This document shows, piece after piece, positions 1 to 8,022 of a stretch of 64,000 nucleotides of DNA (position 1 is the first letter of the stretch; each line of letters opens with the position of its first letter). The stretch spans positions 2,976,001 to 3,040,000 of the forward strand of contig NZ_CP065037.1 of the NCBI RefSeq assembly GCF_019924635.1. Reading direction: 5' to 3'. This DNA comes from Leifsonia sp. ZF2019 (GTDB lineage: Bacteria; Actinomycetota; Actinomycetes; Actinomycetales; Microbacteriaceae). A program made the translations under genes and the position numbers. Below the pieces are notes generated by a model. That model was not told the origin of the DNA. It was given only the letters and a program-made list of their open reading frames with translations, and did not search any database.

Positions 1-464
1 CACTGCGCGAGCTCGTCGTCGCCGGCGACCACCTCGTCGCCGAGCGCGCGACGCTGTGCACCCGTGAAGAGCTCGCGCATCGGATCGCCGCGTCGGCCGG
101 CCGTCGTGGGATCGCGCGTGCCCGCCGTGCGCTCGATCGGGTCCGTCCTGGGTCGGAGTCGCCCGGCGAGACCCGACTCCGGCTTCTCCTCATCGATGCC
201 GGGTTGCCGATGCCCGACCTCAATCGGGAGATCCGGGACGGCGACGTCTTCGTCGCCCGAGTCGATCTCGCCTACCCGACGGCGAAGGTCGCGCTTGAAT
301 ACGAGGGCGACATCCATCGGGTGGACCGCGACGTCTGGCGCAAAGACCTCCGCCGCCGCGAACGCTTGGCTGACCTCGGCTGGCGCATGGTTCGCGTCAG
401 CGGCGACGACATCGCCCACCCCGCCGAGCTGCTCACCCGCGTCCGCCGACTCCTGCAGGAATGA
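1..464 (+). CDS. DUF559 (PD-(D/E)XK-like) domain protein, 3' part
   Basis: This is the C-terminal part of a gene that begins before the window; the open frame starts at base 3. The visible 153 residues carry an Arg-rich helix, then RPGSESPGETRLRLLL, then a core with VDLAYPTAKVALEYEGD, a KDLRRRERL helix and LGWRMVRVS. That pattern is typical of the actinobacterial DUF559 family, a fold related to Vsr/type II endonucleases, in which the E of EYEGD and the D of VDLAYP are candidate metal ligands. These proteins often begin with an AbiEi-like winged helix, which would lie outside the window. The biological role is unknown. A long imperfect hairpin follows the stop codon. Confidence 0.75.
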   Translation, partial: LRELVVAGDHLVAERATLCTREELAHRIAASAGRRGIARARRALDRVRPGSESPGETRLRLLLIDAGLPMPDLNREIRDGDVFVARVDLAYPTAKVALEYEGDIHRVDRDVWRKDLRRRERLADLGWRMVRVSGDDIAHPAELLTRVRRLLQE

Positions 465-473
465 GACGCCCGT

Positions 474-530
474 CGAAGTTCGCGTTGTTGCCCTTAAAAC
501 GCCGGAATGAGCGCAACGACGTGAACTTCG
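474..530. terminator. Long imperfect hairpin between convergent genes
   Basis: Two 18-base arms (474-491 and 513-530) pair with two mismatches around a 21-base loop. Each arm is bounded by CGAAGTTC. It lies between the DUF559 gene (plus) and the aldo/keto reductase gene (minus), so a bidirectional terminator without a U-tract is the likeliest role. Confidence 0.5.
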
Positions 531-560
531 GACGAGAGGTGGGTTACGAGCGCGGGTGGG

Positions 561-1541
561 TTACCAGCGGGGGTGGACGGCGGCGCGGAAGTGGGTGTCG
601 TAGATGGCGCGGACGGCCGGGTCGAGGTCGGGGAGGTGCGGGACGCGCGCGGCGGCGGCGTTGGCGCGGGCCTGGTCCGCGGAGCGGGCGCCCGGGATGA
701 CGGTGGAGACGCCGGGCTGCGCGATGATCCACGCGAGGGCGGTCTGGGCGGGCGTGAAGCCCTCGGGCGCCAGCGCGGCGAACTCGCGGGCGGCGAGCAC
801 GCCCTCCTCGTAGTCGACCCCCGAGAAGGTCTCGCCGACGTCGAAGGCCTCACCGTGACGGTTGTACGAGCGGTGATCGTCGGCGGCGAACTCCGTCTGC
901 TCGGTGTAGCGGCCGCTCAGGAGGCCGGAGGCGAGCGGCACCCGTGCGATGATGCCGACCCCGGCCGCGCGAGCCGCGGGAAGCACCTGGTCCAGCGGTT
1001 TGAGCCGGAAGGCGTTGAGGATGATCTGCACGCTCGCCGTGCCCGGGCGCGCGATCGCGGTGAGCGCTTCGTCGCAGGTCTCGACACTGACGCCGTAGTT
1101 CGCGATGGCGCCGTCGGCGACGAGCGTGTCGAGGGCGTCGTAGACCCCGTCGCTCGAGAACACCGGGGTCGGCGGACAGTGCAGCTGCACGAGGTCGAGC
1201 GTGTCCACACCGAGGTTGCGGCGGGAGCGGTCGGTCCATTCGCGGAACTTCGCGAGGGTGAAGTTGGCCGGATCCTGCTCCTCCCGACGCCCCATCTTGG
1301 TGGCGACGGTCAACGGGAGGTCGGGGCGCGCGGCACGGAACCGCCCGATGAGCTGCTCGCTGCGGCCGTCCCCGTAGACGTCGGCGGTGTCGAAGAAGGT
1401 GACCCCGGCGGCGGTCGCCGCGTCGAGCACCTCGAACGCCGCATGCTCGTCGACGTCGCCCCAGTCTGCCCCCAGCTGCCAGGTCCCGAGACCGACGACC
1501 GAGACCTCGCGGCCGGTCCTGCCCAGCGTCCGTTGCTCCAT
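561..1541 (-). CDS. Aldo/keto reductase
   Basis: A 326-residue NADPH-dependent oxidoreductase of the aldo/keto reductase superfamily, presumably cytosolic, reducing an unidentified aldehyde or ketone. The catalytic tetrad is visible: Asp and Tyr in FDTADVYGDG, Lys in VATKMG and His in LVQLHCPP. The C-terminal IPGARSADQARAN is the usual NADP 2'-phosphate-binding segment. The ATG at 1541 is chosen over an in-frame GTG nine bases upstream because a TAGGGT hexamer (1549-1554, minus strand) ends seven bases before this ATG, which fits a leaderless mRNA. Length is normal for the family. The substrate cannot be read from the sequence. Confidence 0.92.
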   Translation of the reverse strand: MEQRTLGRTGREVSVVGLGTWQLGADWGDVDEHAAFEVLDAATAAGVTFFDTADVYGDGRSEQLIGRFRAARPDLPLTVATKMGRREEQDPANFTLAKFREWTDRSRRNLGVDTLDLVQLHCPPTPVFSSDGVYDALDTLVADGAIANYGVSVETCDEALTAIARPGTASVQIILNAFRLKPLDQVLPAARAAGVGIIARVPLASGLLSGRYTEQTEFAADDHRSYNRHGEAFDVGETFSGVDYEEGVLAAREFAALAPEGFTPAQTALAWIIAQPGVSTVIPGARSADQARANAAAARVPHLPDLDPAVRAIYDTHFRAAVHPRW

Positions 1542-1601
1542 GCGCCCCACCCTAGCCGCCCCGCCCCGGCCGGAGGCCAGGACGGGCGCAGGGAACAGGG
1601 C

Positions 1602-2720
1602 TCAGGCGGCGGCCGCCACGACCCGCTGGTTGCGGAAGTGGCCGACGAGCATCCCGATCAGCCCGAGCGCCGCCCAGCCGAGGAGCACCAGCCAGGCCCC
1701 GGAGGCGTCGGCGTCCGGGAAGTACGACAGGTCGCGCAGCAGGGTGACGGAGGCGCCGGGGACGAACCACTGGCCCACCTCGCCCCAGGGGCCGGTCATG
1801 AACTGCAGCGGTTGGGCCGCCGCGGAGAGCGGGTTGCCGACGAGCATCGTGAGCACGGAGCCGACCGCGATGCCCGCGCGCCCGATGAGCGCGTTCATCC
1901 CGACGATGAAGGCCGCCGTGGCGAACATCGAGAGCCCGACGGCGAGGGAGTTGAGCAGGAAGCCGCCCTGCAGGATGCCGAGCCAGCCCTGCAACACCGC
2001 CGTGACGCCCAGTCCGCCCACGACCGCATAGACCACGACGGCGACGAGCCGGCGCCAGCTGCCGGCGACGAGCAGGGAGATGAGGATGCCGCCGAGCATC
2101 CCGCCGAGCACGAGCGGGAAGGAGGAGACCGACAGTCCGAGGCCGCGGGCGTCGTCGGCGGAGAGCGGGACGACGTCGGTGACGGTGACCGTGATCGTCG
2201 GCGCGACGGTCCCGGCCGGTGCCTTTCCTGCCGCGATCGCCTGCTGCACGGCGGCCGCGGCCTGCGCGTTCGCCTGCGTCTGGATGGTCGCGGCCACCTG
2301 GCCGAGCAACTGCGAGACCGCCGCGCCGTTGGCCGAGGCGGTGAGGACCTCCGGCGTGTCACCCAGGACGATCGCCCCGTAGACCTCGCGGGTCTCGATC
2401 AGCTTCACGGCGTCGTCGCGCGTCGCCGCGGTGGTGATGTCGAAGACGCCGTCGGCCGAGCTTTCGAGCTGCTTCTCGACCTGCGCGACCTGGGCGGAGC
2501 CACCGGCGATCGCGATCGGCAGGTCCTTCACCGAGGAGGTGACGGTCGGCCAGAGGAAGGCGAGGAGGACGACCAGCACGGCGGCGGCCGCCCCGACCGC
2601 CAGCACCACGGAACGCAGCCACGGGGTGTGGGCGACCGGAGCGCGGCCGGGCCCACCGGCGGCGACGGGTGAGTCCCCGGGCGTTGCGGCCGGGTTCGGG
2701 GCGAGGGTGTTCTGTGTCAT
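1602..2720 (-). CDS. ABC-2/YhgE-type membrane permease
   Basis: A 372-residue membrane protein with one N-terminal transmembrane helix (about 34-56), an extracytoplasmic domain of about 150 residues with an Ala/Gln-rich coil, and about six C-terminal membrane helices. This is the architecture of YhgE/Pip-like and ABC-2 type permeases. No ATPase partner lies nearby, so it may act alone or as part of a split exporter. The ATG at 2720 has GGAG six bases upstream. The gene is divergent to a TetR gene, and the intergenic space holds two inverted 18-bp operators, which suggests drug- or lipid-responsive repression. The substrate is unknown. Confidence 0.7.
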   Translation of the reverse strand: MTQNTLAPNPAATPGDSPVAAGGPGRAPVAHTPWLRSVVLAVGAAAAVLVVLLAFLWPTVTSSVKDLPIAIAGGSAQVAQVEKQLESSADGVFDITTAATRDDAVKLIETREVYGAIVLGDTPEVLTASANGAAVSQLLGQVAATIQTQANAQAAAAVQQAIAAGKAPAGTVAPTITVTVTDVVPLSADDARGLGLSVSSFPLVLGGMLGGILISLLVAGSWRRLVAVVVYAVVGGLGVTAVLQGWLGILQGGFLLNSLAVGLSMFATAAFIVGMNALIGRAGIAVGSVLTMLVGNPLSAAAQPLQFMTGPWGEVGQWFVPGASVTLLRDLSYFPDADASGAWLVLLGWAALGLIGMLVGHFRNQRVVAAAA

Positions 2721-2734
2721 GACGGACTCCAATA

Positions 2735-2798
2735 AAACGAATGATCGTTCTTTATGGTGAGGCTCCCATCCGGTATTGTCAAGAATGATCGTTCGTTT
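2735..2798. promoter_or_regulatory. Paired inverted TetR operators
   Basis: The 18-mer at 2735-2752 (AAACGAATGATCGTTCTT) and the reverse complement of 2781-2798 agree at 16 of 18 positions. Each is itself quasi-palindromic around GATC. The centres are 46 bp apart, between the divergent permease and tetR genes. A TATTGT hexamer at 2774-2779 could be the -10 of the tetR promoter, placing its start point inside the second operator. Confidence 0.75.
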
Positions 2799-2817
2799 TT
2801 CATGCGAGGAGGCCGCG

Positions 2818-3417
2818 ATGCCCAAAGTCACCGAGGAGCACAAGGCCGCCCGGCGCCAGCAGATCACGCAAGCCGCCCTCCGGCTGTTCGCCCGCTCCGG
2901 GTTCGCCGCGACGACGATGGCCGACATCATCGAGGAGTCCGGACTGTCGGCGGGCGCGATCTACGGGCACTACAAGAGCAAGGACGAGCTCATCCGCCTC
3001 GCGGTGGCCGAGATCATGGACGCGCGCTTCCTCGACGTCGCCACCGCTCGCGAGCGCGATCCCCTCCCCACCCCCGGCGAGGTCGTCCGACTCCTGGTGA
3101 CGGGGCTCTCCGAGCAGATCGGCGAGCTCCAGCTACTGCTCCAGGTCTGGGGTCAGGTGCCGATCAACCCCGAGCTGCGGACGGTCGCGACCGAGGTCGG
3201 CGCCCGGTTCACCGACATGTTCTGCGGCTATCTGACGCAGTGGTACCGGGCGTCCGCCGGACTCGACGCGGCCGCCTCGTCCGAGCTGGCCCAGCGGCAT
3301 GTGCCCCTCTACGTCGGGATGGTGCACGGCTACGTCACGCAGTCTGCCCTGTTCGCCGGCTTCGACGGGGAGGCCTACCTGGAGGTCGTGGACACGGTGC
3401 GCCTCCCGGCCTCCTGA
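2818..3417 (+). CDS. TetR/AcrR family repressor
   Basis: A 199-residue regulator with an N-terminal helix-turn-helix (about residues 15-60: QITQAALRLFARSGFAATT, MADIIEESGLSAGAIYGHYKSK) and a ligand-binding C-terminal domain of the usual TetR length. The ATG at 2818 is preceded by GAGGAGG at a six-base spacing, so the upstream in-frame alternative at 2776 is rejected. It is divergent to the permease gene at 1602-2720, with two matching operators in between. The simplest reading is autoregulation plus repression of the permease. The ligand is unknown. Confidence 0.92.
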   Translation: MPKVTEEHKAARRQQITQAALRLFARSGFAATTMADIIEESGLSAGAIYGHYKSKDELIRLAVAEIMDARFLDVATARERDPLPTPGEVVRLLVTGLSEQIGELQLLLQVWGQVPINPELRTVATEVGARFTDMFCGYLTQWYRASAGLDAAASSELAQRHVPLYVGMVHGYVTQSALFAGFDGEAYLEVVDTVRLPAS

Positions 3418-3440
3418 CCGGCACGCTCAGCCGACGGGGC

Positions 3441-4247
3441 TCAGCTGCATGCCGCGGCGACCACGCGGGCCAGCCGTTTGCGGATGATGTGGTCGTTGGC
3501 CTCGACCCGGTGCATGGTGACGGAGCGCATCGCCTCGATCACGGCGAGGCTCCCCGGCGCGATGAAGGCGTCGAGCGTCCCGTAGACCACGTGGACCGGT
3601 ACGCGCACGCGCGCGAGGTCGCTCACGACGGTCTGCTGCTCGATGCAGTTCTCCAGCGACAGGACGAACGGCCGCCAGGTGCGCTCCGTGATCTCGAAGA
3701 CCCCCTTGATGGGCAGCATGCGCGCCAGGATGGTGGCGTTCATCATCGTGAACTCCTTGTTGGCCCTCAGGAACTCGTACGCGCGGAGGTAGGCGCTCAC
3801 CCGCGTGCGCACGCGCCGGTCGCCGATCGCCGCGGGCGGGCCGTAGACCGGCGGCCCGACCAGCACCAGCCGGGTCAGGGCGGCGGGATGGTCGGCGGCG
3901 TAGCGGGCGACGATCAGGCTGCCGAGGGAGTGGCCGACCAGGACGAACGGAGCGCGCAGTCTCAGGGCTCGGAGCGTGCGGTGCAGGGCGGCGACGTGCT
4001 CTTCGAGGGTGTACGTCGCGTCGGGCGGGGCGGGCGAGCGCCCGAAGCCCAGGATGTCGATCGAGATCACCCGGTGGCCCGGTTCGAGCAGGGGGACGAG
4101 GTTCTGGAACGTGACGGACGACGATGCGATCCCGTGGACCAGTACGACGACGGGCCCCTCCCCCTCGTCGCCCGCGACGTGCAGCAGCGGGGCGCGGCGG
4201 AACCAGCCGTCGAACACATCGCGCAGGCGGCCCCTGGCTCCTCTCAT
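3441..4247 (-). CDS. Alpha/beta hydrolase
   Basis: A 268-residue alpha/beta-fold hydrolase. The oxyanion segment LVHGIASSS, the nucleophile elbow GHSLGS (Ser), the acidic residue in YGTLDAF and the His of NDHII form a complete catalytic set. It has no signal peptide, so it is probably cytosolic. Its ATG overlaps the TGA of the upstream tetR gene (ATGA), so the two are translationally coupled. With the divergent SDR gene it looks like a small regulated catabolic or detoxification module for an ester or lactone, but the substrate is not evident. Confidence 0.9.
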   Translation of the reverse strand: MRGARGRLRDVFDGWFRRAPLLHVAGDEGEGPVVVLVHGIASSSVTFQNLVPLLEPGHRVISIDILGFGRSPAPPDATYTLEEHVAALHRTLRALRLRAPFVLVGHSLGSLIVARYAADHPAALTRLVLVGPPVYGPPAAIGDRRVRTRVSAYLRAYEFLRANKEFTMMNATILARMLPIKGVFEITERTWRPFVLSLENCIEQQTVVSDLARVRVPVHVVYGTLDAFIAPGSLAVIEAMRSVTMHRVEANDHIIRKRLARVVAAACS

Positions 4248-4834
4248 GGGTGCGTCGCTCCCGCCCGGTCCGGCCACCAGGCCGGGGTCACCCTCCCGAT
4301 CAGGTCGAGCAGCCCGTCGATGTCGCGGGGGCGCGGGCGGCTCAGCCACACGTCGATCGCGCCGATGGTCCCGTCCGCGATATAGCGCGCGATGGCCCGG
4401 CGCTCGAGCTCGTCGCCGGCCGGCACGTCGACGCTGTGCTGGTCGAGCAGCAGCTCGATGGACCCTTCGAAGTGCTCGCTGAGGAGGGCGTGGAGGCTGG
4501 AGCTGCCGCTCTCGGCGCCCAGCCCGCGCCGATAGATGGCGTCGTGGGCGTCGACGTGCTGGAGGACGGCACGGGTGACACCACTCACGGCGGCCGCCGC
4601 ATCCTCCGGCGCGACGCCGACGAGGTAGGCGGCGCGCAGATCGTCCAGCTCGGCGCGCAGTACACGCTGGAGCAGTTCGACCGGCGAGGCGGCGTAGGTG
4701 TACACGGTCGAGCGGTGCACTCCCGCCGCTGCGGCGAGCGCCGAGACGGAGACATCGGCGACCGGGCCCGCCGTGGCGAGCCGCAGGATCGCCGCGGTCA
4801 ATCGGGCGAGCGTCTTCTCCTGGCGGGCATCCAC
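4244..4834 (-). CDS. TetR family regulator
   Basis: A 196-residue TetR-like regulator with the DNA-binding segment VSVSALAAAAGVHRSTVYTY and a divergent C-terminal domain. The GTG at 4834 is preferred. A TACGAT hexamer lies six bases upstream on this strand (leaderless start), and the perfect operator palindrome at 4853-4878 would otherwise fall inside the coding region. The alternative ATG at 4894 would add 20 residues encoded by the operator itself. It is coupled to the downstream hydrolase by an ATGA overlap and divergent to the SDR gene, which it probably represses together with itself. Confidence 0.85.
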   Translation of the reverse strand: MDARQEKTLARLTAAILRLATAGPVADVSVSALAAAAGVHRSTVYTYAASPVELLQRVLRAELDDLRAAYLVGVAPEDAAAAVSGVTRAVLQHVDAHDAIYRRGLGAESGSSSLHALLSEHFEGSIELLLDQHSVDVPAGDELERRAIARYIADGTIGAIDVWLSRPRPRDIDGLLDLIGRVTPAWWPDRAGATHP

Positions 4835-4852
4835 TTTTCGATCGTACAATGG

Positions 4853-4878
4853 AGTTATCCGACAGATGTCGGATAACT
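4853..4878. promoter_or_regulatory. Perfect palindromic operator of the TetR/SDR pair
   Basis: The arms AGTTATCCGACA and TGTCGGATAACT are perfectly complementary over 12 bp with a GA centre. The site sits 15 bp before the SDR start codon and immediately downstream of a TACAAT -10-like hexamer (4845-4850), so a bound repressor would cover the SDR transcription start. It also covers the upstream promoter region of the tetR gene. Confidence 0.85.
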
Positions 4879-4892
4879 GAAGGGAGATTTTC

Positions 4893-5648
4893 ATGGCTCA
4901 GTACGACGTCGCCGACCGGTCCGCGATCGTGACCGGAGGCGGCTCGGGCATCGGGCGCGCCGTGGCGCTCACCCTCGCGGCCAGCGGCGCTGCGGTCCTC
5001 GTGACCGACATCGACGAGGAGCACGCGAAGGCCGTCGTGGCCGAGATCGAGGCGGCCGGCGGAAGGGCCGCCGCGCTCGCGGGCGATGTGACCGACCCCG
5101 CGTTCGGCGAGGCCAGCGTCGCCGCCGCAGGCGCCCTCGCACCGCTCAGGATCGCGATCAACAACGCCGGCATCGGCGGCCAGTCCGCGCCCGTCGGCGA
5201 CTATCCGCTCGACGGCTGGCGCAAGGTCATCGAGATCAACCTCAACGCGGTCTTCTACGGCATGCAGCCGCAGCTGAAGGCTATGGCCGAGAACGGCGGA
5301 GGCGCGATCGTCAACATGGCGTCCATCCTGGGCAGCGTCGGGTTCGCCAACTCCTCCGCCTATGTGACCGCCAAGCACGGGCTGCTCGGCCTCACCCAGA
5401 ACGCGGCGCTCGAGTACGCCGACCGGAAGGTGCGCGTCGTCGCGGTCGGCCCCGGCTTCATCCGCACCCCGCTCGTCGAGGCGAACATGACCGCCGACGC
5501 CCTCGCCTTCCTCGAGGGCAAGCACGCGCTCGGCCGCCTGGGCGAGCCGGAGGAGGTCGCCGCCCTCGTCGCCTTCCTCGCGTCGGACGCCGCGAGCTTC
5601 ATCACCGGCAGCTACCACCTGGTGGACGGCGGCTACACCGCCCAGTGA
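4893..5648 (+). CDS. SDR family NAD(P)-dependent oxidoreductase
   Basis: A 251-residue classical short-chain dehydrogenase/reductase. The dinucleotide-binding TGGGSGIG (residues 14-21), the NNAG motif, a Ser in SILGS and the catalytic Tyr157/Lys161 pair in SAYVTAK are all present. The Asp after beta-2 (TDID) favours NAD over NADP. A Shine-Dalgarno AAGGGAG precedes the ATG. It is controlled from a promoter overlapping the TetR palindrome. The substrate is unknown; the 3-oxoacyl-ACP reductase-like sequence allows many secondary alcohols. Confidence 0.92.
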   Translation: MAQYDVADRSAIVTGGGSGIGRAVALTLAASGAAVLVTDIDEEHAKAVVAEIEAAGGRAAALAGDVTDPAFGEASVAAAGALAPLRIAINNAGIGGQSAPVGDYPLDGWRKVIEINLNAVFYGMQPQLKAMAENGGGAIVNMASILGSVGFANSSAYVTAKHGLLGLTQNAALEYADRKVRVVAVGPGFIRTPLVEANMTADALAFLEGKHALGRLGEPEEVAALVAFLASDAASFITGSYHLVDGGYTAQ

Positions 5649-5699
5649 GTCACCGTTCACCCGTTTCGTGCGCGGTCACGCTCGCCTAGGCTGAGGACC

Positions 5700-6857
5700 G
5701 TGACCGAGCACGAGCTGCTGACCGACGACCTCCTGGAGCGGTTCCGGGGGCGTGCCACCGCCTACGACGCCGAGAACCGCTTCTTCCAGGAGGACTTCGA
5801 CGAGCTCGTCGAGGCCGGCTACCTGCGGGCGCTCGTCCCAGCGGAGTTCGGCGGCCTCGGCCTCAGCCTGGAGCAGACCGCGCGCCTCCAGGTGCGGCTG
5901 GCGGGGGCGGCACCCGCCACCGCGCTCGCGGTCAACATGCACCTGGTGTGGACGGGCATCGCCAAGACCCTGCACGACCGCGGCGACCACGCCCTCGACC
6001 TCGTCCTCCGGGAGGCCGGCGCCGGCGAGGTGTTCGCCTTCGGGCTGAGCGAGGCCGGCAACGACCTCGTGCTGTTCGGCTCGACGACGGAGGCCCGTCC
6101 CGCGGGAGACGGCTCCTACACGTTCCACGGCCGCAAGATCTTCACCTCCCTCTCCCCGGCCTGGACCCGGCTCGGCACGATGGGGCTCGACTCGGCGAGC
6201 GCCGACGCCCCGAAGATCGTCTACGGCTTCATCGACCGCGACGCGGGCGGGTTCGAGATCCGCGACGATTGGGACACGATCGGGATGCGCGCCACCCAGA
6301 GCCGCACGACCGTGCTCGACGGCGCCCGGTCCGCCGCCGACCGCATCGTTCGGCGGCTCGCCCCCGGCCCCAACCCCGACCCGCTGGTCTTCGCGATCTT
6401 CGCCAATTTCGAGATCCTCCTCGCCGCCGTCTACACCGGCATCGGCGCCCGGGCTCTGGAGCTGGCCGTGGCCGCCGCCCATCGCCGCACCAGCCTCAAA
6501 GACGACGGCCGGAGCTACGCGAACGATCCGGACATCCGGTGGCGCGTCGCGGAGGCCGCGATCGAGCAGGACGCCCTCCTCCCCCAGCTCGACGCCCTGG
6601 CACGCGATGTCGACACACTCGCGAACCACGGCGCGCTGTGGTTCCCGAAGCTCGTCGGCCTGAAGGTCCGGGCCACCGAGACCGCGCGCCGCGTGGTCGA
6701 TCAGGCCGTCCGGGTCTCGGGAGGCTCGACCTACTTCGCCGGCAACGAGGTCGGCCGCTTGTACCGCGACGTGCTGGCGGGCATCTTCCACCCCTCGGAC
6801 GCGGAGTCGGCGCACAACACCGTCGCGAACGCCTGGCTCGGCCCCGTGGCGGACTGA
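5700..6857 (+). CDS. Acyl-CoA dehydrogenase family flavoprotein
   Basis: A 385-residue protein with the acyl-CoA dehydrogenase fold: an N-terminal helical domain with VPAEFGGLGLS, a middle beta domain with FGLSEAGNDLVLFG and IGMRATQSRTTVLDG, and a C-terminal FAD-binding helical domain ending in RVSGGSTYFAGNEVGRLYRDVLAG. The last segment resembles the group that includes flavin-dependent monooxygenases, so a role other than beta-oxidation is possible. The start is a GTG with TAGGCT (5687-5692) seven bases upstream, a leaderless arrangement. It is followed by an M24 peptidase gene. The substrate is unknown. Confidence 0.85.
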   Translation: MTEHELLTDDLLERFRGRATAYDAENRFFQEDFDELVEAGYLRALVPAEFGGLGLSLEQTARLQVRLAGAAPATALAVNMHLVWTGIAKTLHDRGDHALDLVLREAGAGEVFAFGLSEAGNDLVLFGSTTEARPAGDGSYTFHGRKIFTSLSPAWTRLGTMGLDSASADAPKIVYGFIDRDAGGFEIRDDWDTIGMRATQSRTTVLDGARSAADRIVRRLAPGPNPDPLVFAIFANFEILLAAVYTGIGARALELAVAAAHRRTSLKDDGRSYANDPDIRWRVAEAAIEQDALLPQLDALARDVDTLANHGALWFPKLVGLKVRATETARRVVDQAVRVSGGSTYFAGNEVGRLYRDVLAGIFHPSDAESAHNTVANAWLGPVAD

Positions 6858-6909
6858 GCGGGCCCGGGTCGTCGCCCGCGAGACATCCCGCAGCGAATCG
6901 GAGGACTCC

Positions 6910-8022
6910 ATGCAGCAGATCACGGCCCAGCACTTCGCCGAGCGGATCCGGCGAGGCGCCGCGCGAGCGCGGGAGGCGGGCTTCGACGGTCTGCTCGTCG
7001 CGCCCGGACCCGACCTCGCGTATTTCGCCGACTACCTCCCGATCGCGACGACCGAGCGCATCACCCTGCTGGTGGTCCCGGCGGACGGCGACCCGTCGAT
7101 GGTCGTCCCGGTCCTGGAGCACGACAGTGCGGCGGCGACCAGGGCGGCGGACGCGATCCGCCTCGTCGACTGGGCGGACGGCGAGGACGAGTACGTCCCG
7201 ACCGCGGCGCTGCTCCGACCGGGAGGTCGGTACGCGGTGTCGGACGCCTTCTGGGCGATGCACCTCCTCGGCCTGCAGGCGCGGCTCCCGGAGGCGCGGT
7301 TCGAGTCGTTCTCGCGGGCTCTGCCCATGCTGCGCGCGGTCAAGGACGCCGATGAGATCGATCGGCTGGCCGCCGCGGGGGCGGCCGCCGATGCGACGTT
7401 CGAGGACATCCTGTCCGTGCGGTTCGCGGGTCGCACCGAGCGCGAGGTCGCCGCTGACCTCGATCGGCTTCTGCGCGAGCACGGGCACGAGCAGGTCGAC
7501 TTCACGGTCGTCGGGTCCGGGCCGAACGGCGCTAACCCGCACCACGAGGCCGGCGACCGCACGATCGGCGAGGGGGACATGGTCGTGCTCGACTTCGGCG
7601 GGCTGATGGACGGTTACGGCTCCGACACCACGCGCACGGTCCACGTCGGCGAGCCGACGGACGAGGAGCACGAGGTGTTCGAGGTCGTGAAGCGTGCACA
7701 GCAGGCCGCTTTCGAGGCGGTCGCCGTCGGCATCCCGTGCCAGGAGATCGACCGGGTCGCGCGGGCGGTGATCCGCGACGCGGGCTACGGAGAGTACTTC
7801 ATCCACCGCGTCGGGCACGGCATCGGCACCACGACGCACGAGCCGCCGTACCTGGTCGAGGGCGAGGAGCAGCCGATCGAGGCGGGGATGTGCTTCTCGC
7901 TGGAGCCCGGGATCTATCTGCCCGGCCGGTTCGGCGTCCGCATCGAGGACATCGTCGTGGCGGGCGAGGACGGCGCGCACCGCCTCAACAACACCAGCCG
8001 CGAACTGCACCTGGTCCGGTGA
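6910..8022 (+). CDS. M24 family Xaa-Pro aminopeptidase/creatinase-like metallopeptidase
   Basis: A 370-residue M24 peptidase. It has an N-terminal creatinase-like domain (about 1-150) and a C-terminal pita-bread domain with the five metal ligands in VLDFGG, YGSDTTRT, HRVGHGIG, FSLEPGIY and RIEDIV. It is expected to be cytosolic and to remove N-terminal residues before proline, though creatinase-like hydrolysis cannot be excluded. GGAGG precedes the ATG. Its TGA overlaps the GTG of the DUF445 gene (GTGA), so the two are translationally coupled. Confidence 0.9.
   Translation: MQQITAQHFAERIRRGAARAREAGFDGLLVAPGPDLAYFADYLPIATTERITLLVVPADGDPSMVVPVLEHDSAAATRAADAIRLVDWADGEDEYVPTAALLRPGGRYAVSDAFWAMHLLGLQARLPEARFESFSRALPMLRAVKDADEIDRLAAAGAAADATFEDILSVRFAGRTEREVAADLDRLLREHGHEQVDFTVVGSGPNGANPHHEAGDRTIGEGDMVVLDFGGLMDGYGSDTTRTVHVGEPTDEEHEVFEVVKRAQQAAFEAVAVGIPCQEIDRVARAVIRDAGYGEYFIHRVGHGIGTTTHEPPYLVEGEEQPIEAGMCFSLEPGIYLPGRFGVRIEDIVVAGEDGAHRLNNTSRELHLVR

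Noticed and set aside
92..104. Possible alternative Walker A (FITGKSTLL) at residues 92-100 of the helicase-like protein at 27671-31432 (positions given here are residues)
   Set aside because: It lies in the DUF4011-like N-terminal region, lacks the upstream Gly of GxxxxGKS and is not where the RecA fold begins.
573..2672. 699-codon plus-strand ORF opposite the aldo/keto reductase and permease
   Set aside because: It is antisense to two genes with clear family motifs, is very Arg/Gly-rich, and has no ribosome-binding site; such shadows are common at this GC content.
3441..5660. 739-codon reading of the hydrolase gene extended upstream
   Set aside because: The extension runs through the tetR gene, the operator and the SDR in antisense; the ATGA-coupled start at 4247 fits the alpha/beta-hydrolase family.
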